From Pocillopora verrucosa (Eukaryota; Cnidaria; Anthozoa; Scleractinia; Pocilloporidae): a stretch of 64,000 nucleotides of DNA. Position numbers and translations under genes: made by a program. The notes under the pieces are model-generated. The model was given only the letters and a program-made list of their open reading frames with translations. It had not been told where the DNA came from and did no database searches. Within the stretch, counting starts at the first letter, position 1, and the number at the start of each line of letters is the position of its first letter. Below, in pieces: positions 62,123 through 64,000 of this stretch. The DNA is taken from contig NC_089319.1 of assembly GCF_036669915.1 (NCBI RefSeq), forward strand, positions 22,042,065-22,106,064. The letters run 5' to 3'.

Positions 62123-62128
62123 AATAAA
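62123..62128 (+). promoter_or_regulatory. Candidate poly(A) signal for the PH-START gene
   Basis: AATAAA lies about 360 nt after the stop codon, beyond the MITE. If used, the MITE would be transcribed in the 3' UTR. Confidence 0.35.
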
Positions 62129-63268
62129 GATGGAAATAGACTTGATTATAATGAGTTGTCTGAAAAGATATTTCGCATGTTTATTTTGCGACGTGTGAGA
62201 ATACTTTTCAAGTGATTGAAAGGAGTGTAAACATTAGAGTACACGCGTGAGATTTGGCGATTCGGCCGTGATGACGAGGTAGTGATATTGTCAATGGCAC
62301 GTCTTCAAGCCCAGAAACAACTTCACGTAGTTGCCGTTGAAGCAGAGTTCCCCGTGCATGAGCTGGGTCGCAATGATGGGAAAACTAGCAGCAGACCGCA
62401 ACAACCTTTTACGAAAGGCACCAATAACTTGCGATCTGTCTTTTCCAGTCTTAATTCTCTCGTTTATCTTATATGAAATACTGCATACATTAATTTAACT
62501 TCACACTGTGAAACTAAGGTCGTTTGAATCTAACTCTGATTCATCTCTCTTTGATTCTCACTGACTTCTAAGTTAACTCTAAAGTACATTAGTACTTATT
62601 TATTCGCTACCAATGCATAAGTGATCAAGTAGGCCGACCGACCTCGAAAGATAAAACATTTGTTTTCAGAATACTAACCCAAACACTTTTGCAAGAATCT
62701 CGCTAATAAAAAACAACACACTTAATGCTTCCAATCACGTGTGAATTAATCTTTGATATCATAAGCCAAAACAAGAACTTTCGCCAGGGTCCAAATCAAG
62801 GTCAGTAAACAAACTTAGCACGTTCCCTAATGGAAATTAGAGCCCCAGCGCTGGATAAATTAGTATTTATAAAACTTATCTTAAAGAAAATTATTGCTTT
62901 AGATTTTAGATCGGAAGGAACCCAAGTTTCATGGTAAACTTATTCGCGACGCCTTTTTTCATCAATCTAAAATGGGCGCACTGGTTCTCTTTCAATGCGC
63001 ACGTTTACACGTGAAGAAGGTTTACCCTCAGAGAGCTGTGCTTTTCTCTCAGGATGTTCCCTTTCTTTCTGATAAACTATTTGGGGCTAGATCCGATTGG
63101 TCAGATTAATTTGATTACATCACCGCGTATGAACATATATTTTTACTCAAGCCGCTCCAAAACTGATAATGTTCCCTAGTATCATTCACAAGTGAGTTTT
63201 TCTCTCTGATTCTTTTTACTGAATGATGTAAGACATCCTATAATGTCCTTAGCTGTAGTGAATAAAGT

Positions 63269-63311
63269 GGCGGGAAAAATGTGCGCGTCTACCGCTCATT
63301 TTGCGCGGGAA
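63269..63311 (+). promoter_or_regulatory. Two E2F-like sites upstream of DMC1
   Basis: GGCGGGAAA at 63269-63277 and TTTTGCGCGGGAA at 63299-63311 fit the E2F consensus (TTTSSCGC and its complement). They lie about 320-360 bp before the DMC1 start codon, in otherwise AT-rich DNA. Confidence 0.45.
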
Positions 63312-63630
63312 GAAAAACCACGTTTCCGTTTCATTTCCTAAGCAGGTTCTGTTTGCCAAGAAACGTAAAAGTTTCACACTGTAAGGTGTTGCTTTTGTTT
63401 TAAAAGGTAACTCAAAGCGACAGAGTAGTTTTTGGTTGTACGATCTAAATTCTTTTCAGACAGCTTGTCGGTGAGGAGTAAAATTTCTCAATGAATTTAG
63501 AGCAAAAAAACCCGAACGGTTATTATTATTATAGAAAATCATTCACGTCCGAAAAAAATGAAGAGACATCTTATATTTTAATACCACAGGTTTAGGAAGC
63601 TTAACAACATCAGAAAAAAACTTAAATATA

Positions 63631-63955
63631 ATGGAAATTACCACTAGTCGCGATCAAGTGGTGGAAGAAGAATTAAGCGACCAGGAAGAGGTAAGAGAAA
63701 ATGTTTTTTTCAAAGGCTGTTGAGTTTAATTTAAAAATTTAATTATCGTGTTTTTCTAAAATGTAGCATATATAAGTTATTAATACATTGTAACTAATCA
63801 GCTGAATAAAAGGGAGTTTTTTTCCATAGATATAAAATTTGGAATATCAAATATATATATATATGAGTATTTTCTACATGTTATTAAACTTTTTTCGCTT
63901 AACACTTTAGGATTCATTTTATCAAGACATTGACCTTCTACAGAACCATGGAATT
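63631..63955 (+). CDS. DMC1: DMC1 meiotic recombinase, first two exons; 3' part lies outside the window
   Basis: DMC1 is the meiosis-specific RecA/RAD51-family strand-exchange protein. Exon 1 is 63631-63690 (ATG to GAG, donor GTAAGA) and exon 2 is 63911-63955 (acceptor TTTAG, donor GTGAGT). Both are phase 0 and read MEITTSRDQVVEEELSDQEE then DSFYQDIDLLQNHGI. The acidic leader followed by FQDID/YQDIDLLQ-HGI is characteristic of DMC1 N-termini and differs from RAD51. The N-terminal helix-hairpin-helix, Walker A/B and L1/L2 loops would be downstream of the window. Upstream E2F-like sites are consistent with cell-cycle or germline control (inference). Confidence 0.85.
63852..63866. repeat. (AT)n microsatellite in DMC1 intron 1
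   Basis: About seven AT dinucleotides occur in a row within the first DMC1 intron. Confidence 0.7.
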
Positions 63956-64000
63956 GTGAGTATGCATGACAATAACGTGTAAAGTGACCTTTTTCGGTTC

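Larger units (their letters stand above)
61765..63630. other. Intergenic region PH-START / DMC1
   Basis: This 1.87-kb stretch holds the PH-START 3' UTR, a family-1 MITE (61821-62029), an AATAAA at 62123-62128 and the presumed DMC1 promoter with two E2F-like sites (63269-63277 and 63299-63311). The 64-codon ORF at 62282-62476 has no recognisable domain. Confidence 0.6.

Noticed and set aside
62282-62476. 64-codon ORF between PH-START and DMC1
   Set aside because: Short, no domain, no splice support; probably incidental.
1-64000. CRISPR arrays, tRNA or rRNA genes, and autonomous transposase or reverse-transcriptase genes
   Set aside because: No regularly spaced identical repeats with unique spacers, no tRNA or rRNA signature that I could recognise by eye, and no ORF resembling a transposase or polymerase. 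A covariance-model scan would be needed to exclude small RNA genes.

Overview
The window is a eukaryotic nuclear scaffold. It is AT-rich, its genes are split into many small GT-AG exons, and it is dense with short non-autonomous DNA transposons (MITEs). The protein set, with an aryl hydrocarbon receptor, a PIDD1-like LRR-ZU5-death-domain protein and DMC1, indicates an animal. The repeat style (terminal inverted repeats of the form TTAACCCTTTAACTCCCA, and elements built around GGATAACGCTATCCA) suggests an anthozoan cnidarian, most likely a stony coral. The species assignment is inference.

Layout. 241-3217 (+) holds the last six exons of ELAC2 (long-form tRNase Z). Tail to tail with it, 9448-4391 (-) is an intact PIDD1-like gene with LRRs, ZU5/UPA segments with two HFS autoproteolysis motifs, and two consecutive death domains. 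21984-14157 (-) carries exons 4-12 of an AHR gene. A run of exactly 100 N (23672-23771) follows. After the gap the same ~20 kb is repeated (23772-43774), so PIDD1 (now broken by many 1-nt indels) and AHR exons 12-4 appear again. AHR then continues into unique sequence and ends with exons 3-1 at 52281, giving one complete 12-exon, 957-codon AHR (52281-34250, -). Divergent from AHR is a 13-exon gene for a 384-residue PH-START protein (53217-61764, +). The window ends with the first two exons of DMC1 (63631-63955, +).

The main structural point is that the duplicated block is exactly the suffix of the left contig (3748-23671) and exactly the prefix of the right contig (23772-43774), and they abut a 100-N placeholder. 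That is the pattern expected of an unmerged dovetail overlap between two contigs, or of two haplotypes, rather than a biological tandem duplication. The likely true order is ELAC2(+), PIDD1(-), AHR(-), PH-START(+), DMC1(+), one copy each. The best PIDD1 model comes from the left copy and the best AHR model from the right copy.

I found no evidence for a wholly new multi-gene system. The most interesting biology is the PIDD1-like protein with both HFS motifs and tandem death domains plus a 2-codon uORF, the PH-START protein, the strict XRE-type motif in a minisatellite inside AHR itself, the E2F-like pair upstream of DMC1, and several well-bounded MITE/hairpin families.
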